Shown piece by piece: positions 49,020-57,593 of a DNA stretch of 64,000 nt. Made by a program: the position numbers and the translations under genes. The notes beneath the pieces are model-generated. The model worked only from the letters and a program-made list of their open reading frames with translations. It had not been told where the DNA came from and ran no database searches. Origin of the DNA: JAFGCL01 sp964492335 (lineage in GTDB: Bacteria; Chloroflexota; Dehalococcoidia; UBA2247; RBG-13-53-26); assembly GCA_964492335.1 (NCBI GenBank), contig CAZBJX010000001.1:1-64000 (forward strand), in the 5' to 3' direction. How positions within the stretch are numbered: position 1 is the stretch's first letter; every line of letters starts with the position of its first letter.

Positions 49020-50233
49020 CACATGCGCCCTCCGCCTGCCGACCGTGATCTCCACATCTCCTCTTGCTCCTCCAGCAGCGCCGCCATCTTCTCCGGCGGA
49101 TAGCCCAGCAGGCCGCGGAGCACCTCTTCGGTGTGCTGCCCCAGCACGGGGGGCGGTGCATGATCGCCCGCCTCCTCTCCGCCCACCTTGATGGGGCAGT
49201 CGATGCCCCGGACCTCTCCCAGGGCGGGGTGCTTCATGGAGACGATGGTCCGGTTGTGGAGCACCTGCGGGTCGCGGACGGTCTGGTCGAGGCTGTTGAC
49301 CGGCGCCACGGCCACGTCCTCCGCCCGCAGTATCTCCAGCCAGTCCTCGGTGTCCGCCTGCCGCAGGCCCTCCTCTATCAGGTCCTCCAGTTCCTTCTTG
49401 TTCTCGAACCTCTTGTCCACGGTGGCGAACCTGGGGTCCGAGATCATCCACTCCCGGCCGATGGCCCTGGCGATGCGGGGCCAGCTCGGCCCCAGCACCA
49501 GGTAGCCGTTCCTGGTCTGGAAGACCCCGACCATGGGGGCCCTGGGGTGCCTGGACCCCGAGGCAGCCGGGGGGTCGCCGCTGATGAAGTACGACTGGAA
49601 GTCCGAGGCCATGTAGTACATGACAGCGTCCAGCATGCTCACGGCCACGTTGCCGCCCAGGCCGGTGCGCTCCCGCCTGAGGAGGGCGCACAGGACCCCG
49701 GTCACCGCGAAGAAGCCCGCCGCCAGGTCAGCCGCGTGCAGGGGCATCCGCATCGGCCGCCCTCCGGGCTCCCCGCAGAGGCTGTAGGCCCCGGAGAGCC
49801 CCATGGGTATGTCATCGTAGGCCGGGTGGTCCCGGTAGGGGCCGGAAGGGCCGAAACCGGTGATGGAGCACGATATGACGCGGGGGTTCAAGCCCCTGAG
49901 GGTCTGGTAGTCCCCCTGCAGCCTCTCCAGGACCCCCGGCCGGAGGTTGTCGAACACTATGTCCGAGACCTTCACCAGGTCGTGGAAGGCACCCCTGCCC
50001 GATTCCGAGTACAGGTCCAGCACCACGCTCTTCTTGTTGCGGTTGACCGCCAGGTAGAAGAACCCGTCGGGCCCGAGACGCGGTGCGGAGCCACGGGAGA
50101 AATCGCCGCCCGGCGATTCGATCTTGATCACCTCGGCGCCCAGGTCCCCCAGCAGCTGGCTGCCGGAAGGGCCGGCCACGGCGTGGCTCAGGTCCACCAC
50201 CCTCACATCGCCCAGAATGCCGATTCTGCCCAC
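49019..50233 (-). CDS. CoA-transferase, CaiB/BaiF family
   Basis: A 404-residue class III CoA-transferase. Typical: VRVVDLSHAVAGPSGSQLLGDLGAEVIKIESPGGD, NRNKKSVVLDL, VDVVVDN-like DIVFDNLRPGVLERLQ, GFGPSGPYRDHPAYDDI, SMLDAVMYYMAS (the Asp is the likely nucleophile), and GQHTEEVLRGLLGY at the end. It moves CoA between carboxylic acids, for example oxalate, carnitine, benzylsuccinate or bile-acid types; the substrate is not known. GTG start after AGGAGG. Together with the enoate reductase and oxidases it fits degradation of an unknown organic acid. Confidence 0.92.
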   Translation of the reverse strand: MGRIGILGDVRVVDLSHAVAGPSGSQLLGDLGAEVIKIESPGGDFSRGSAPRLGPDGFFYLAVNRNKKSVVLDLYSESGRGAFHDLVKVSDIVFDNLRPGVLERLQGDYQTLRGLNPRVISCSITGFGPSGPYRDHPAYDDIPMGLSGAYSLCGEPGGRPMRMPLHAADLAAGFFAVTGVLCALLRRERTGLGGNVAVSMLDAVMYYMASDFQSYFISGDPPAASGSRHPRAPMVGVFQTRNGYLVLGPSWPRIARAIGREWMISDPRFATVDKRFENKKELEDLIEEGLRQADTEDWLEILRAEDVAVAPVNSLDQTVRDPQVLHNRTIVSMKHPALGEVRGIDCPIKVGGEEAGDHAPPPVLGQHTEEVLRGLLGYPPEKMAALLEEQEEMWRSRSAGGGRM

Positions 50234-50299
50234 GTTTCTGTCCTCCTGTTGCCGGCGGTCTGCTCGCTGCCGGGCATGGCTCCCGCCGGGTCACCTCTT

Positions 50300-50403
50300 G
50301 CGCATGATGAAGAGCCCTTTCCTTGAGCGGCGACCTTGAAGTCAGTGTTGCCGGGGCACATGTCCTCGGTCTGCTGGCATCGTATGATTCCCACCTTCTT
50401 CAC
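50300..50403 (-). pseudogene. CGGC-domain protein, 5' remnant
   Basis: From a GTG (SD AAGGAG 6 bases upstream) the frame reads KKVGIIRCQQTEDMCPGNTD then FKVAAQGKG, which matches the start of CGGC-domain proteins (normally about 110 residues with a later CGGC motif). After about 32 codons the resemblance stops, no CGGC follows, and a one-base shift gives a short terminated frame. It is a truncated gene cut by the CoA-transferase region. The rest of the 260-base interval has nothing else visible. Confidence 0.55.
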
Positions 50404-50494
50404 GTGATGCTCCTTAACGTATCTTCATCGCCTTCGCTTGGAGACCGGGCGTTCCAGAGCCCGGATGGCGCCAAGCCGGAGCCCGCTCCGGGCC

Positions 50495-51337
50495 CTAGAC
50501 TACCACCACGCTCCCGGCGTTATTGAAGAAGAAGCCGGCCCCGAACTCCTGGGCCAGCCGCATGGCCGCCGGCATACCGGTGCAGTGCGATACCCCCAGC
50601 TTCTCCACCTCGTAGTCCCGCAGCGCGGCAATCGTCATCTCCATCTGCAGGTCCGAGGCCCGGAGCAGGTGGGTGCCGCCGATCACGCAGTGTATCCTCT
50701 CCTGGCCGGTGACGCTCCGGGCGTGGTGCAGGGTGTTGATGACCCCCCGGTGGGCGCAGCCCAGGACAACCAGCAGCCCCGCCGCGGTCTTCACGAAGAT
50801 GGCCTGGTCGTCCGCCAGCGGGTCCGGGACCACCTCTCCGTTGGCCCGGACGCACAACCCGGGATCGATGGCCTCGAAGTCGGTGACCATGGGTATCTCC
50901 CCGCTGGTGACCACGTTCCGGGACAGCCAGACCGGCTCCGTGGTGAGCATGAAATCGGCGCCCAGGCTCTCCAGCTGCGCCCTCTTGAACGGCATGCCGA
51001 TGTAGACGGGCGTGGCGTCCCTGCTGTACTGCGCCACCTTGTCGGCGAACACGTCGGGATGGGCGATGATCCTTGTCTTCTTCCCGATCCTGGTGAGGAC
51101 CTCGACCAGGCCGCCGGTATGGTCGTAGTGGCCGTGGCTCAGGACTATGTCATCGATGCTGCGCCAGTCTATGCCCAGCATGTCGCCGTTGCGGGCGGCG
51201 GAGATGCTGGCCCCGGCGTCCAGGAGCACCCGCCTGTTGTCCCTTTCCACCAGGATGCTCAGCCCCCACTCCGCCAGCATCCCCCGGGGGACGGCGAAGG
51301 CCGTGTTCTCGCTCAGTGTTGTGGCCTGTGATTCCAT
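50495..51337 (-). CDS. MBL-fold metallo-hydrolase (COG1237-like)
   Basis: A 280-residue MBL-fold protein. Metal motif IDDIVLSHGHYDHTGGLVEVL, later AHPDVF, GGTHLLRA and CTGMPAA. The group includes the dihydropterin/ribofuranosyl-aminobenzene synthase-like proteins (COG1237) common in methanogens and other anaerobes; reaction not settled. Its start lies inside the end of the upstream radical SAM gene (25-base overlap), so the two are a coupled pair. The C-terminus ends in FFFNNAGSVVVV. Confidence 0.85.
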   Translation of the reverse strand: MESQATTLSENTAFAVPRGMLAEWGLSILVERDNRRVLLDAGASISAARNGDMLGIDWRSIDDIVLSHGHYDHTGGLVEVLTRIGKKTRIIAHPDVFADKVAQYSRDATPVYIGMPFKRAQLESLGADFMLTTEPVWLSRNVVTSGEIPMVTDFEAIDPGLCVRANGEVVPDPLADDQAIFVKTAAGLLVVLGCAHRGVINTLHHARSVTGQERIHCVIGGTHLLRASDLQMEMTIAALRDYEVEKLGVSHCTGMPAAMRLAQEFGAGFFFNNAGSVVVV

Positions 51338-52128
51338 TGGTGCTCTCCTTTCTCCTGCGGTCTCTCCCCGGGCCTGCGGCGAAGGGTCTGGCCGGTATCC
51401 ATGGGCGCCGCCCGGGGCCTGCGGGCTTCGTATGCTGTGGTCACCGCCTTCAGCCCTTTGAACTCCTCCTTGATGGCCGCCAGTTCCTCCGGCAGCAGGG
51501 GGGCAACGGCGCATTGGCGAAGCGGCGTGTTGATCTGCACCTCGTCCGGCGATATCTCCTCGGCCAGCCTGGCCATCAGCGCCGCACAGCCCCGGTTCTC
51601 CCTGATGAACATCATCTGAAGGGCCAGCAGGCCCTGGTGCTGTCTCCTGAACGACCTGATGCCCTGCAGGACCTCCTGCAGGGAGAATGGGCCGGCCGGC
51701 CGGTTGACCAGGTGGAAGATGTCCTCGGAAGGCGCATCCAGCTTGGCCACCACCACGTCCGCCAGCGCCAGCTCCCGGCGTACTGCCTCGTCCGGCATGA
51801 GAGACGAGTTGGTGAGCACGGCGATGGGGAGCCCCAGGCCCCTTCTGGCGGCCTCAATGGCGTCGCCCAGGTTGCCGGCCAGGGTGGGCTCCCCCATGCC
51901 GGAGAAGGTGGCGTAGTCGGCCTCCACGGCCCCGATGCTGTTGAGCTCGGATGCGAGCCTCTCCAGGGGCACGAACACCCTGCGCTCCGTCAGGGGATGG
52001 ATGGTCCTTCCCAGCTGGCAGTAGAGGCAGTCGAAGGAGCAGGTCTTGCCGTCGGTGGACAGCATGTCTATGCCCAGTGACCTGCCGAGGCGCCAGGAGG
52101 CGACGGGCCCGTAGATCACCGAGCCCAT
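51313..52128 (-). CDS. Radical SAM protein (COG0731-like)
   Basis: A 271-residue radical SAM protein: GPVASWRLGRSLGIDMLST, cluster motif CSFDCLYCQLG, FSGMGEPTLAGN, VLTNSSL, VVAKLDAPSED, and the C-terminal EEISPDEVQINTPLRQ. It resembles COG0731 Fe-S oxidoreductases (Tyw1-related). Target unknown. It ends in a basic, low-complexity tail that overlaps the metallo-hydrolase start. ATG 52128. Function may be linked to the CooC-like gene upstream, though 72 bases separate them. Confidence 0.85.
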   Translation of the reverse strand: MGSVIYGPVASWRLGRSLGIDMLSTDGKTCSFDCLYCQLGRTIHPLTERRVFVPLERLASELNSIGAVEADYATFSGMGEPTLAGNLGDAIEAARRGLGLPIAVLTNSSLMPDEAVRRELALADVVVAKLDAPSEDIFHLVNRPAGPFSLQEVLQGIRSFRRQHQGLLALQMMFIRENRGCAALMARLAEEISPDEVQINTPLRQCAVAPLLPEELAAIKEEFKGLKAVTTAYEARRPRAAPMDTGQTLRRRPGERPQEKGEHQWNHRPQH

Positions 52129-52200
52129 CGCCAACCGCCAACGCCCGCGTCGCCGGCCGGGGCCGCGCATGCCACTGGCGCCGGGCCCGGGGCGCCGGGC

Positions 52201-52992
52201 TCAGGGCGCCGCCAGCAGCGCATCTGCTATGCCCCTTATGTCCGCCGCCGCGGTGCCCTGGCCGAGCCGGCGGCCCTCGAGGCTGGCCTCGAAGACCCCG
52301 GGATCGTATCGCACCGTGCCGACGGGCTGGATGCCCCTGGCCGCCAGGTCCTTCCGGAGCCTGGCGTCCATCTCCGGGGAGGCCACCTTGTTCAGGATGG
52401 CGCTGGTGCGGCGCACCCCCGACTCGGCGGCCAGCTGCGCTATCCTGGCGGCCAGCTGCAGGGACTCGAAGGAAGGCTCGACCACGATGAGCACCGCGTC
52501 CACGCTGGTGCCGATCCCCCGGCCGAAGTGCTCTATCCCCGCCTCCATGTCCACGACGGCGATCTCCTTCTCCCCGAGGGCCAGCTTGTCCAGGAACTCC
52601 CTGGACAGGACGCCCATGGGGCAGGCGCACCCTTCCAGCGAATGCTCGATCTTCCCTATGCTGAGGAGGGTCAGGCCGTCAGCCTGCCTGACCTGCTGGC
52701 CGGGTATGCCGGCCACCGGGATGCTGTCGGGCGGCAGCACCTGCGTCCTGGGCGCCGGCTGCCCGGCAGCGGGCCTGGCCGGCATCCTCTCCTTGAGCTT
52801 GCCCTTCCCCCCTATGTGCTCCAGGACGGACTCCGGCGGCTGGTCGAAGCCGAGGATGCGGTGGAGCGCCGAGTTGGACTCGTCGCAGTCGACCACCAGA
52901 ACGGCATAGCCCCGCCGCCTGAGCTCTGCGGCCAGCAGGGCCACAACCACGCTCTTGCCGCTGCCGCCCTTTCCGCATACGGATATCTTCAT
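52201..52992 (-). CDS. CooC-like P-loop ATPase
   Basis: A 263-residue SIMIBI ATPase with a deviant Walker A (CGKGGSGKSVVVALL), switch region VLVVDCDESNSALH, CACPMGVLSREFL and VVDMEAGIEHFGRG, then DAVLIVVEPSFESL. CooC proteins insert nickel in CO dehydrogenase; no CODH gene is seen here, so it may serve another metallocentre. The CxC motif (GCACP) fits the metal-binding site of CooC dimers. It starts the minus-strand series toward 52 kb, 88 bases after the NifU-like gene. Confidence 0.85.
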   Translation of the reverse strand: MKISVCGKGGSGKSVVVALLAAELRRRGYAVLVVDCDESNSALHRILGFDQPPESVLEHIGGKGKLKERMPARPAAGQPAPRTQVLPPDSIPVAGIPGQQVRQADGLTLLSIGKIEHSLEGCACPMGVLSREFLDKLALGEKEIAVVDMEAGIEHFGRGIGTSVDAVLIVVEPSFESLQLAARIAQLAAESGVRRTSAILNKVASPEMDARLRKDLAARGIQPVGTVRYDPGVFEASLEGRRLGQGTAAADIRGIADALLAAP

Positions 52993-53080
52993 CCGGGATG
53001 CCTCCTTCCAGTTCGACTGCCGGCGGCCTGCCGCTCACCGGCCCGGCGGCGCCCGGCGAAACCGGCGCCCTTGCCCGGGG

Positions 53081-53485
53081 TCAGCGCTTGTCGTAGGCCC
53101 TCTTCCATGGCTCCCTGCGGTAGGCCAGGTAGTCCTGGACGGCCTGCTTCAGCGCGTTGGCTGCCAGCAGGGCGCAGTGGACGCTCTCGTCCGGCAGCCC
53201 GCCCAGGGCATCCAGCACGTCCTGTTGCCGGATGCTATATGCCTCCAGGGCCCTCTTTCCCCTGGCCAGCTCGGTCACCATGCTGCCGGCGGCGATGGTT
53301 GTGCCGCAGCCGTCGGTCCAGAACGAGGCCTGCTCTATCACGCCGTCCCTGACCCTGAGCCATATCTGCATGGTGTCCCCGCAGGGCCCGGTGATGCAGG
53401 CCTGCCCGTCGGGGCTGCTGATCATCCCCGCGTTCCTGGGGTTGTTCATGTGATCGACGGCTGTCTCGGAGTAGACGGGGTCCAT
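53081..53485 (-). CDS. NifU/IscU-like scaffold protein
   Basis: A 134-residue Fe-S cluster scaffold: VYSETAVDHMNNPRNAGM, ITGPCGDTM, FWTDGCGTTIAAGSM, and VHCALLAANALKQAV. The three conserved Cys are present and the Asp/Lys positions near the first Cys fit. An upstream GTG (53524) overlapping the Mrp stop is an alternative start. It lies between CooC-like and Mrp genes, so it should help load clusters for this locus. Confidence 0.85.
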   Translation of the reverse strand: MDPVYSETAVDHMNNPRNAGMISSPDGQACITGPCGDTMQIWLRVRDGVIEQASFWTDGCGTTIAAGSMVTELARGKRALEAYSIRQQDVLDALGGLPDESVHCALLAANALKQAVQDYLAYRREPWKRAYDKR

Positions 53486-53520
53486 CTTCTCTCTCGTCTC
53501 CCGTAGAGGTCTCTGGCCGC

Positions 53521-54570
53521 TCACTTGCCTTTCGGCGGAGGACTGGCCGCGGGGGCCTGCGGGTCCTTGCGGCCCCTCTCCGAAACGGCCGCAACGAAGG
53601 CCCGGCCCAGCTCGTCGACAAGGGGCGAGTTGTAGAGCTCCAGATCACCATCGTCACACAGTTTGGCCAGTTCCGGGTCGATGGGCACCTGGGCCAGCAG
53701 CGGCGCTCCGGCTGCCCTGGCCATCTCCTGGGCCCGGCTCTTCCCGAAGACCTCGAGCTTCTTGCCGCTCTCCGGCAGGGCCAGGTAGCTCATGTTCTCC
53801 ACCACCCCGATGATCGGTATCTTCATGTCCCGGCACATCTGGAGGGCCTTGCGCACCACCATGGCCGCCAGTTCCTGGGGGGTGAAGACCACCACCACGC
53901 CGGTGACGGGCAGCGATTGCAGGACGGTCAGGGGGGCATCGGCCGTGCCCGGGGGCAGGTCCACCAGCAGGTAGTCGAGCTTGCCCCAGAGCACCTCCTC
54001 CCAGAACTGGGTGATGGCCTTGCCGATCAGGGGGCCTCGCCAGACCACCGCGTCATCTTCGTTGGGCAGGAAGAGGTTCATGGATATGATCTCGATGCCG
54101 TTCTTGGTGGAGACGGGCATGATGCCGGAGTCGCAGCCCGTCGGCCGCACGGTCATGCCGAACATGCGGGGTATGCTGGGCCCGGTGATGTCGCCGTCCA
54201 GGATCCCAGCTTCCAGGCCCTGCCGGGCCAGCGAGAGCGCCAGGAGGCCGCTGACCAGGGACTTGCCGACCCCCCCCTTCCCGCTCATCACCGCCACCAC
54301 GTGCTTGACTTCGTTCAGTTCCGCGGGCCTGGCGGCAACCAGGTCGATCTCCACCTCGCTCACGCCGGGCAGCGCCCGCACGGTCTCTTCCACCTTGCCC
54401 TTGACCCACTCCAGGGCGCCGTCCCAGAGCGCCGTCGATGCCAGGGTCACCTTGACCCTGTGGTCCGACGCCTCCACGCCCCTGACCAGGTTCATCCGGG
54501 CCAGGCTGCGCATTGCCCCGGGCACGAGGATTCCCTCCAGGCTGCCTCTGACCTGCTCTTCAGTTGCCAT
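53521..54570 (-). CDS. Mrp/NBP35-type Fe-S carrier ATPase
   Basis: A 349-residue protein. Residues 1-85 are a DUF59/MIP18-like domain (LEGILVPGAMRSLARMNLV, VSEVEIDLV); the rest is the Mrp ATPase: KHVVAVMSGKGGVGKSLVSG, ILDGDITGPSIPRMFG, DYLLVDLPPGTAD, FTPQELAA, VENMSYL. The terminal CxxC of some homologues (after ENMSYL) is absent here (LALPESGKKLEVFG), so cluster binding may differ. Mrp carries and delivers Fe-S clusters. ATG 54570 has AGGAG 8 bases upstream. In Desulfovibrio the orp locus also contains an Mrp-type ATPase. Confidence 0.85.
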   Translation of the reverse strand: MATEEQVRGSLEGILVPGAMRSLARMNLVRGVEASDHRVKVTLASTALWDGALEWVKGKVEETVRALPGVSEVEIDLVAARPAELNEVKHVVAVMSGKGGVGKSLVSGLLALSLARQGLEAGILDGDITGPSIPRMFGMTVRPTGCDSGIMPVSTKNGIEIISMNLFLPNEDDAVVWRGPLIGKAITQFWEEVLWGKLDYLLVDLPPGTADAPLTVLQSLPVTGVVVVFTPQELAAMVVRKALQMCRDMKIPIIGVVENMSYLALPESGKKLEVFGKSRAQEMARAAGAPLLAQVPIDPELAKLCDDGDLELYNSPLVDELGRAFVAAVSERGRKDPQAPAASPPPKGK

Positions 54571-54651
54571 TGCGTTCACTCCTGTCCAGCCAAAATGGGG
54601 TCTCTACCCGGGCCGCGCGGCCTGCATGTCCCTGCTCTGCGGTCATGCGGG

Positions 54652-54990
54652 TCAGTGGTCGCAGGCGTTGTCGCCCGTGGCCAGCACGCCGCTGAGGTGG
54701 CCCAGGACCGCCTTCTCGGGGTCGGTCTCCATGGCGCCCACCACCACTCCGATGCGGTTCTGCCGGAAGAGGTCCACCGCCCGGGCGCCCATGCCGCCGG
54801 CAATCACGAAGTTGACTCCCTGCTGTGCCAGCCAACCGGGCAGCAGCCCCGGCTGGTGCTCCGGCGAGGAGACCAGTTGCTTCTTGATGACAGTGCGGCT
54901 TTCCTCGTCCACATCGATCAGGGCGAACTGCTCACAGTGGCCGAAGTGCGGCGAGAGAACGCCGCCGGTTACCGGTACTGCGTACTTCAT
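54652..54990 (-). CDS. NifX/NifB-type dinitrogenase cofactor-family protein 1
   Basis: A 112-residue protein of the NifX/NafY/ORP fold: MKYAVPVTGGVLSPHFGHCEQFALIDV, ENHPGLLP-like HQPGLLPGWLAQQGVNFVIAGGMGARAV, LFRQNRIGVVVGAME, GDNACDH. Members bind Fe-Mo or Mo-Cu-S clusters, as the orange protein of Desulfovibrio. The HFGHC and the last CDH give possible ligands. It is 81 bases from the Mrp gene and 12 from the next gene. Confidence 0.85.
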   Translation of the reverse strand: MKYAVPVTGGVLSPHFGHCEQFALIDVDEESRTVIKKQLVSSPEHQPGLLPGWLAQQGVNFVIAGGMGARAVDLFRQNRIGVVVGAMETDPEKAVLGHLSGVLATGDNACDH

Positions 54991-55002
54991 GGATACCTCC
55001 GT

Positions 55003-55296
55003 CTACTCATGGATTCTGAATCCGTATTCCGTCTTGCCGTTGTTGCAGGAAATGGTGACGGTCACCTTCTTGCCGTCAGAGAGGAGCCTCTCCGCTTCGT
55101 CCCGGAACCTGGCCATCTCGGGCGACTCCAGGAAGGACACCAGGGCTTCGTAGGTCTGTCGCATGTCCTGGTTGTCAACCTCTCCGCCCAGGAGCGCCCT
55201 CAGGCAGCCGTCATACTCCTGGTCGGCCAGGCACTTGAGGCACCTGCCGGGTATCTCCCTTGTCGAGTATCGTGGCGTCAGTTCGATCTCGCCCAC
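55003..55296 (-). CDS. Small protein of the NifX-MinD cluster
   Basis: A 97-residue protein, not recognised: RCLKCLADQEYDGCLRALL at the N-terminus (CxxC and another Cys), a helical middle (YEALVSFLESPEMARFRDEAERLLSDG), and a beta end (KVTVTISCNNGKTEYGFRIHE). GTG start. The genes before and after are 12 and 4 bases away, so it is certainly a gene of the unit. It may bind a metal or be an adaptor. Confidence 0.65.
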   Translation of the reverse strand: MGEIELTPRYSTREIPGRCLKCLADQEYDGCLRALLGGEVDNQDMRQTYEALVSFLESPEMARFRDEAERLLSDGKKVTVTISCNNGKTEYGFRIHE

Positions 55297-55300
55297 TTGC

Positions 55301-55543
55301 CTATCCCCGGTGACAGCCGCGCTCGGCGTGGCATGGCGGCGAGTCGCAGCGCTCCGGGCGCCCGCAGCAGGTGCCCCCTGACGGGGTGCTCCCGCCCATC
55401 CTCACGGCGTATGTGCCGGAGATCAACCTCTCCAGGTTGGGGCTGCCGCAGCCCGGGCACGCGTTGACCTGCGCACCTTCGCTTCTCAAGAATACCTCTG
55501 ACACCACCCCGCAGTCACGGCACTTGTAATCATAGACCGGCAT
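55301..55543 (-). CDS. FmdB-family zinc ribbon protein 3
   Basis: An 80-residue protein starting MPVYDYKCRDCG, with the second pair in CPGCGSPNLERLISG and a C-terminal Cys-rich tail (TCCGRPERCDSPPCHAERGC). The tail with five Cys is unlike normal FmdB and may bind a metal. It belongs to the NifX-MinD cluster. Confidence 0.75.
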   Translation of the reverse strand: MPVYDYKCRDCGVVSEVFLRSEGAQVNACPGCGSPNLERLISGTYAVRMGGSTPSGGTCCGRPERCDSPPCHAERGCHRG

Positions 55544-55554
55544 CCGGCGCCTCC

Positions 55555-55851
55555 TCAGTCGTCATCATCTTCTTCGCTGATGGCCCTGTTGATCTCGTCC
55601 GCCCACATGCAGTCGGTTACCTTGACCCGGACGGACTTCACCCCTTCTATCTCCTTCAGGCTCTGCCTTATCTCCTGGGCCAGGTCCAGCGCCAGGGGGC
55701 AGACGAAGGAGGACGGCCGGAACTCCAGCTTCACTGCGCCGTCCTGCGTGGTGCTCAGTTGCTGGACAAGGTCCATTTCCACCACGTCCAGGCCCGTCTC
55801 CGGGTCGATCACCATCTTGAGCCTCTGGTTCACCCGGTCCTCAATGCTCAT
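55555..55851 (-). CDS. MIP18/DUF59-family Fe-S assembly protein
   Basis: A 98-residue DUF59 (PaaD, SufT-like) protein: MVIDPETGLDVVEMDLVQQL, FRPSSFVCPLALDLAQEI, VRVKVTDCMWADEIN. The reactive Cys of the family is the C of FVCPLA. These proteins take part in Fe-S maturation. It overlaps the next gene by 4 bases (ATGA). Confidence 0.8.
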   Translation of the reverse strand: MSIEDRVNQRLKMVIDPETGLDVVEMDLVQQLSTTQDGAVKLEFRPSSFVCPLALDLAQEIRQSLKEIEGVKSVRVKVTDCMWADEINRAISEEDDDD

Positions 55852-56714
55852 CGCGCCTCCTCCAGCCTCTTCAGAACGTCGTCCCACAGCGTCCTGATGA
55901 GGGCGGACACGCCGTTCTGCGAGTACTCCACCACCGCCAGCCCCCTGACCAGCGCCTCGGTTACCGTTCTGTCAAAGGGGACCTGCGCCGCCACCTCTAT
56001 GCCCCTGGCGGCGCACTCCTGCACGATCCGGCGGCTGTTCTCCGGGTTCACATCGCACTTGTTGATGCAGACCATGGCCGGGACGCTGAAATGCCGGCAG
56101 AGGTCGAGGGCCCGGTCGAGATCGTGCATCCCCGAAAGGGTGGGCTCGGTCACCAGCAGCGCCAGGTCCACCCCGGACAGCGAGGAAATCACCGGGCAGC
56201 CGATCCCCGGGGGGCCGTCGATGATGATATGGGTCAGGTTCTCCTTCTTGGCCAGGATGCGGGCCTGGTTGCGCACCACGGTGACCAGCTTCCCCGAGTT
56301 CTCCTCCGCTATGCCCAGTTGAGCGTGCACCAGGGGGCCATGGCGCGTGTCGGAGATGTACCAGTGCCCGGCCATCCTTTCCTTCATGGTGATGCAGGTC
56401 TCCGGGCAGACGCGGGCGCAGAAGCCGCAGCCCTCGCATGACAGGGGGTCGATGGCGAAGTCCTTCACGGCGTCGAAGCGGCAGACGGACTCGCAGAGGC
56501 CGCACTCGGTGCAGGCCTCCCGGTCTATGGAGGCAACCTGGCCGCTCCAGAACTCCCTCTTCTCCCTGACCGACGGCCGCAGGAGCAGGTGCAGGTCCGC
56601 GGCATCGACATCGCAGTCGGCCAGGACCTTGTTCGTGGCCAGGGCGGCGAAACAGCCGACAATGCTGGTCTTGCCCGTTCCCCCTTTGCCGCTGAGGACC
56701 ACCAGTTGCTTCAT
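55848..56714 (-). CDS. MinD-type ATPase with inserted ferredoxin 1
   Basis: A 288-residue ATPase: LVVLSGKGGTGKTSIVG, LADCDVDAADLHLLL, two inserted 4Fe-4S clusters (CTECGLCESVCRFDAV, CEGCGFCARVCPETCI), LTHIIIDGPPGIGCPVISSL, LLVTEPTLSGMHDL. This class is found only with NifX/ORP-like genes and in anaerobes; in Desulfovibrio two such ATPases are encoded with the orange protein. They may assemble a metal cluster in an ATP-dependent step. It is coupled to the second copy by a 4-base overlap. Confidence 0.88.
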   Translation of the reverse strand: MKQLVVLSGKGGTGKTSIVGCFAALATNKVLADCDVDAADLHLLLRPSVREKREFWSGQVASIDREACTECGLCESVCRFDAVKDFAIDPLSCEGCGFCARVCPETCITMKERMAGHWYISDTRHGPLVHAQLGIAEENSGKLVTVVRNQARILAKKENLTHIIIDGPPGIGCPVISSLSGVDLALLVTEPTLSGMHDLDRALDLCRHFSVPAMVCINKCDVNPENSRRIVQECAARGIEVAAQVPFDRTVTEALVRGLAVVEYSQNGVSALIRTLWDDVLKRLEEAR

Positions 56715-57592
56715 GAGGCCTGCCCGCTCCTTGTCGAGGACGCTGCCCCGGCCGCCAGGCGGCCGGCTATGGCGTCGTACATGCCCAGAAAGCGCTGCCG
56801 CCATTCGGGCATGCCCTCCACCAACGATTGCCCCCTGGAGTAGAGCCCGGCGATGCGGGTGTCCAGCGGGATGGTGAGCAGAATGGGTATGCCTTCCCCG
56901 GCGCAGTACTCCTCCACCGTGCCGTCGCCCACCCCGGCCCGGTTGATCACCACGCCGCACGGTATGGACAGCTTCCTGGTCACTTCCACCGCCAGCACCA
57001 GGTCATTGAGCCCGAAGGGCGTGGGCTCGGTGACCAGCAGGCAGAAGTCGCTGCCCCGCAGGGACTCCACCACGGGGCAGGAGGTCCCCGGCGACACGTC
57101 TATGATGGCCACCTTGCCCGGGTCGATATGCTCCTTCACCTTCCTGATCACGGGCGAGGCCATGGCCTCGCCCACCGTGAGTCGGCCATGGACAAAGTCT
57201 ACTCCGTCCGAGCGCCCCACTTCCACCACGCCTATCTCGTTCCCCTGCTCGGTGATGGCATGCTCGGGGCACAGGTAGGCGCAGGCCCCGCAGCCGTGGC
57301 AGAGCTGGGGGAAGACCAGGACCCTAGTCTTCAGCACGGCGATGGCCCGGTAGGCGCAGACCTCGGCGCAGAGGCGGCAGTGGGTGCATTTCTCCTCGTC
57401 CACCACGGGCACCGGAATGCAGACAGCTTCTCTGGCCGTTATCTCCGGCTTGAGGAAGATGTGCGCATTGGGCTCCTCGACATCGCAATCGAGCAGTTGC
57501 ACCGGGAGCCTGTCCTTCAGGGACAGGGCCAGGCTGGTGGCCACCAGGGTCTTCCCCGTGCCGCCCTTGCCGCTGGCAACCGACAGGACCAT
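56711..57592 (-). CDS. MinD-type ATPase with inserted ferredoxin 2
   Basis: A 293-residue paralogue of the next gene: LSVASGKGGTGKTLVATSLA, LLDCDVEEPNAHIFL, two clusters (CTHCRLCAEVCAYRAI, CHGCGACAYLCPEHAI), VAIIDVSPGTSCPVVESL, LVTEPTPFGLNDL. The pair most likely forms a heterodimer. It follows the small zinc-ribbon gene by 1 base. Confidence 0.88.
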   Translation of the reverse strand: MVLSVASGKGGTGKTLVATSLALSLKDRLPVQLLDCDVEEPNAHIFLKPEITAREAVCIPVPVVDEEKCTHCRLCAEVCAYRAIAVLKTRVLVFPQLCHGCGACAYLCPEHAITEQGNEIGVVEVGRSDGVDFVHGRLTVGEAMASPVIRKVKEHIDPGKVAIIDVSPGTSCPVVESLRGSDFCLLVTEPTPFGLNDLVLAVEVTRKLSIPCGVVINRAGVGDGTVEEYCAGEGIPILLTIPLDTRIAGLYSRGQSLVEGMPEWRQRFLGMYDAIAGRLAAGAASSTRSGQAS

Positions 57593-57593
57593 G

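Noticed and set aside
49812..50294. 160-codon frame on the minus strand at the CoA-transferase start
   Set aside because: Overlaps the clear CoA-transferase frame and the CGGC remnant; composition is Gly/Arg/Pro-rich without a domain.
52201..52992. CO dehydrogenase locus
   Set aside because: The CooC-like ATPase is present, but no cooS or acs gene is in the window.
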